10,576 nt of DNA, taken from assembly GCA_000310025.1 (NCBI GenBank), contig FN649750.1, positions 2,089,876 to 2,100,451 on the forward strand, read 5' to 3'. Below the pieces are notes generated by a model. The model did not search any database. It saw only the letters and a list, made by a program, of their open reading frames with translations, and was not told the origin of the DNA. The DNA comes from Ectocarpus siliculosus. Taxonomy: Eukaryota; Sar; Phaeophyceae; Ectocarpales; Ectocarpaceae. The position numbers were made by a program, and so were the translations under genes. This document shows, one piece after another, positions 8,950 through 10,576 of this stretch (positions within the stretch are counted from its first letter, which is position 1; each line of letters starts with the position of its first letter).

Positions 8950-9029
8950 CTGGTGGGCAAAACGAAAGTCGTTTTTGTCTCCACGAAGGCACCGTTGGCA
9001 GTTTTCGTGTTTTTGTTTGGCTTGGTCTG
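8950..9029 (+). CDS. Exon 3: fourth helix of the same membrane protein
   Basis: From an acceptor ending GTAG, phase 0, the frame reads LVGKTKVVFVSTK then a hydrophobic run APLAVFVFLFGLV that would be the fourth membrane helix. A consensus donor GTATGT at 9030 ends the exon in phase 2 after 26 codons plus TG. With exons 1 and 2 this gives helix, loop, two helices, loop, helix, about 150 residues, close to the size of a MENTAL domain. Alternatives are that the frame is read through (it stays open to 9378 across the repeat that follows) or that a GC donor at 8989 ends it earlier. The 3' edge is less certain than the 5' edge. Confidence 0.5.
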
Positions 9030-9309
9030 GTATGTTTGTGTTGAAATGGATCACGATGTTGAGAAACCGACCGACCCCCTCTCAGTTCCCTGTCTCACAT
9101 GTCTCCGCATTTTGATTGGCTTGGTCTGGTACACTACTCAACGATTCGAGAACCAACCCCCCCCCCCCCCTCCTGCTCCTTACGCCTCTGCATTTCGATT
9201 GGCTTGGCCTTTGGTAGATTTTTTGTCTCATTGGATAACAGATTTAAGAACCGACCCACTACCCATCCCCTGCTCTGTGTGTCTCTCCGTGTTGATTGGC
9301 TCGGTCTGG
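9019..9309 (+). repeat. Degenerate tandem repeat, four anchors at 83-99 bp, starting at the exon-3 donor
   Basis: The anchor GGCTTGGTCTGG is at 9019-9030 and 9118-9129, with variants at 9201 (GGCTTGGCCTTTGG) and 9298-9309 (GGCTCGGTCTGG), spacings 99, 83 and 97. Between anchors, units share a GAGAACCGACCC-type block followed by C-rich and CTGTGTCTC-type sequence, then a CATTTTGATT-like lead into the next anchor. Unit 2 contains a C14 run at 9157-9170. Each anchor is followed by GT (GTATGT, GTACAC, GTAGAT, GTGTTG), so the exon-3 donor context has been copied along with the unit. Confidence 0.75.
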
Positions 9310-9401
9310 TGTTGTAGATCGGTTTTTCTGCCGCGTCGGAGGACGGTAGCACCGGGGGTTGGGCCGTCCCTTCCGTGACTGCGGCGATGGCGTCTCTGCA
9401 G

Positions 9402-9451
9402 GTGGTCTCCCTCGTCAGGCTGCGAAAGTCTGTTCGGGCCATCACTGCAAG
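9402..9451 (+). CDS. Possible exon 4 of the same gene
   Basis: A block between TCTCTGCAG (ending 9401) and a good donor GTGAGC at 9452, 50 nt long. An alternative acceptor, CTCGTCAG ending 9418, gives a 33-nt exon that accepts the phase-2 end of exon 3 and reads LRKSVRAITA with phase 2 out. From 9402 in phase 2 the frame is instead SPSSGCESLFGPSLQ. The first option is more consistent, as a basic stretch after the last helix, but the block is too short to prove. It lies in the first copy of a 164-bp duplication; the second copy carries an extra A that shifts the frame. The rest of the gene would lie downstream or outside the window. Confidence 0.3.
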
Positions 9452-9624
9452 GTGAGCACAACGGGGGCAGGCAGCGGCAGCAGCAGCAAGCAGTAGCGTC
9501 AAGCCGAGCGTGCAGCAGTAGGACAGGCGTTTGTACACTCGCCTCCCATATGCGGAAGTACTCCTGTTTCTCCCCCCGTCAGGCTGCGAAAAGTCTGTTC
9601 GAGCCAATCTCTTCAAGGTGGACA

Positions 9625-9656
<32 letters not shown>

Positions 9657-9742
9657 AGCAGCAGCCCCAAACCGAACGCACAGCAGCGTAGGACCGACGT
9701 TGTACACACGCCTCCCGTGTGGAACTGTTGTTACGCTCATCC
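9414..9742 (+). repeat. 164-bp tandem duplication, two copies
   Basis: Copy A is about 9414-9577 and copy B about 9578-9742. Both open GTCAGGCTGCGAAA, include TCTGTTCG, a CAAGGTG, a CAG-rich tract, AGCAGTAGGAC or AGCGTAGGAC, TTGTACAC-CGCCTCCC and a C-rich end. Copy B has an extra A after CGAAA and a pure CAG run where copy A has a shorter interrupted one. Copy A contains the possible exon 4. The minus strand is open across both copies and gives two alanine/leucine-rich stretches, which follow from the CTG repeat. Confidence 0.8.
9628..9656 (+). repeat. (CAG)9 microsatellite
   Basis: Nine pure CAG units and a partial one, inside copy B of the 164-bp duplication, followed by an interrupted AGCAGCAGC. 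The matching place in copy A has only a few units with interruptions, so the tract lengthened after the duplication or shortened in copy A. Confidence 0.9.
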
Positions 9743-9863
9743 CACCCCCCCCCATTCTGTAGTTTGGCACGTTGATATGTGTGTCAAGGAGAGCGCGGGT
9801 TGGTTCATCTTACGGCCCAATAGAGCGAGGGAGAGGAAAACGATACACCCCCTTATGCCTTTC

Positions 9864-9882
9864 GGGGGGTCGGGGGGGGGGG
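9864..9882 (+). repeat. G6 and G11 runs
   Basis: GGGGGG, TC, then eleven G. This is a possible quadruplex-forming stretch and a likely place for length error. Confidence 0.85.
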
Positions 9883-9975
9883 TCGTGTGGTTGTTCTTGG
9901 CGGTGGAGGGTGCTCCCCACCTTTGTTGGGTGCTCTCTCTGTGGTTGTAGCGCTACGGGTCATTGAGGTCGTCTT

Positions 9976-9976
<1 letters not shown>

Positions 9977-10035
<59 letters not shown>
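9977..10035 (+). repeat. (CT)29 microsatellite
   Basis: Fifty-nine nt of uninterrupted CT. It is the longest pure microsatellite in the window. It could serve as a pyrimidine tract of an intron or form H-DNA, but CACTCACGTAG directly after it is not followed by a recognisable coding block. Confidence 0.95.
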
Positions 10036-10039
<4 letters not shown>

Positions 10040-10376
10040 ACGTAGCCTTTTCTTGGTTTTGTTTACTTTTTTTTTTGGGAGGGGGAGGTTTTCCTTGTTG
10101 TTTGGATGTGTCTCCCCGTGAATGTACTTGATAAGTTTGAAATCTTGCCTGCCGAGTCATGACGAAGATAACCGCGTCGTCTCTATGTGGGTAAATGTTA
10201 ATATTTGTTCTCGCGTCTTTTTTACATTACTTTCGGAGGACAACAAGAGCGTTCCATTTGCGCAGTAATTGTAGGACTGTGCTAGGCTTGACCCCATCGC
10301 GAGGCCCTCTCACGTCCCTCCTATTTTGTACATGTAGCCTCTTGCTTGCCGCGTAGGCTCTACGGTTAAACACCTC

Positions 10377-10572
10377 ATACAGAGGGCGTCCCTATTTAGT
10401 GCCGGCACGTGCCCGGAAAATTAACCGGCACTCTCTGTATGTACCGGACCGGCATCATTCAAAAGTAGTGATGACAATGACTTGGAAATTGAGTGTGTGC
10501 CCGCCGAAACAGCGGCACTATATCGGGCATTGGCACTATTCAACTGGCACTAAACAGGGACCCCCTATGTAT
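10377..10572. mobile_element. MITE-like element with 27-bp terminal inverted repeats
   Basis: The left end (10377-10403) and the reverse complement of the right end (10546-10572) match at 24 of 27 positions; the shared core is GTCCCT-R-TTTAGTGCC. With one gap the match can be extended outward through ACCT to 10372 and to the last base of the window, so the true outer ends and target-site duplication cannot be fixed. Inside, TAGTGCC recurs in inverted orientation at 10514, 10532 and 10546, along with CCGGCAC and CCGGACCGGC patches. At about 196 bp with no open frame it is a non-autonomous element or a pair of subterminal ends. The superfamily is not recognised. A TTAA at 10366-10369 just outside the left end might be a target site, but the right side is not visible. 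Confidence 0.6.
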
Positions 10573-10576
10573 AGGT

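Larger units (their letters stand above)
9743..10370. other. Stretch without a supported gene
   Basis: The + frames at 9531-9966 run through the CAG tract, C-runs and G-runs and look like by-products. G6 (9864-9869) and G11 (9872-9882) lie close together. After the CT tract the sequence is T-rich and A+T-rich with no open frame of note. It could be a further intron or the 3' flank of the gene; no exon or polyadenylation signal was recognised. Confidence 0.4.

Noticed and set aside
8989-8990. GC donor ending exon 3 early at AAG
   Set aside because: The sequence after it (GCACCG) is a poor GC-donor match, and a consensus GTATGT lies at 9030 after the hydrophobic helix.
8638-9054. 138-codon minus-strand open frame
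   Set aside because: It is antisense to exons 2 and 3, which have better protein character, phase and splice sites on the + strand.
9134-9709. 191-codon minus-strand frame with two signal-peptide-like Leu/Ala stretches
   Set aside because: The Ala runs are the CAG tract read in reverse and the two stretches are the two copies of the 164-bp duplication. The rest has no motif. Kept only as a caution, since a secreted repeat protein cannot be wholly excluded.

Overview
This window looks like a gene-poor stretch of a large eukaryotic nuclear genome. The signs are many microsatellites (GTT, CAG, CT, AG), long homopolymer runs, several degenerate tandem repeats, no long open frame over most of the length, and one split gene whose short G+C-rich coding blocks join in phase across GT/AG introns. 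The texture (CAG/CTG-rich sequence, T/G-rich introns, short exons) is compatible with a brown alga or another stramenopile. That placement is an impression; nothing in the window identifies the species.

Layout. Positions 1 to about 7640 hold no gene I can support. They contain a purine-rich mirror repeat (637-679), a G-run (1188-1208), simple repeats, an 82-bp-offset direct repeat (5602-5730), and many copies of a short motif ACTGCTGT or its reverse complement, two of them as near-identical 16-nt hairpins. From 7641 to 7862 lies a four-unit degenerate repeat.

From about 8030 to at least 9029, and perhaps to 9451 or beyond the window, lies part of a gene on the + strand. Three exons (8030-8205, 8662-8862, 8950-9029) join in phase and encode a four-helix membrane segment of about 150 residues. 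Its spacing and a few residues resemble the MENTAL domain of STARD3/MLN64-type late-endosomal proteins, or alternatively the N-terminal TMD0 of some ABCB transporters. A short fourth exon near 9402-9451 is possible. The 5' start and the 3' end of the gene were not found.

The most unusual feature is that the repeats in and around this gene repeatedly involve splice sites. The exon-1 acceptor has a partial copy 110 bp upstream. The sequence leading to the exon-2 acceptor has a weak upstream copy. The exon-3 donor sits in the first unit of an 83-99-bp repeat. The possible exon 4 lies in a 164-bp tandem duplication, the second copy of which carries an expanded CAG tract and a one-base insertion.

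The region 9743-10370 has G-runs and a 59-nt CT tract but no visible gene. The right edge (about 10377-10572) is a short element with imperfect 27-bp terminal inverted repeats and internal TAGTGCC motifs, probably a MITE-like non-autonomous transposon. No CRISPR, prokaryotic operon, defence system, tRNA, rRNA or virus gene was seen.
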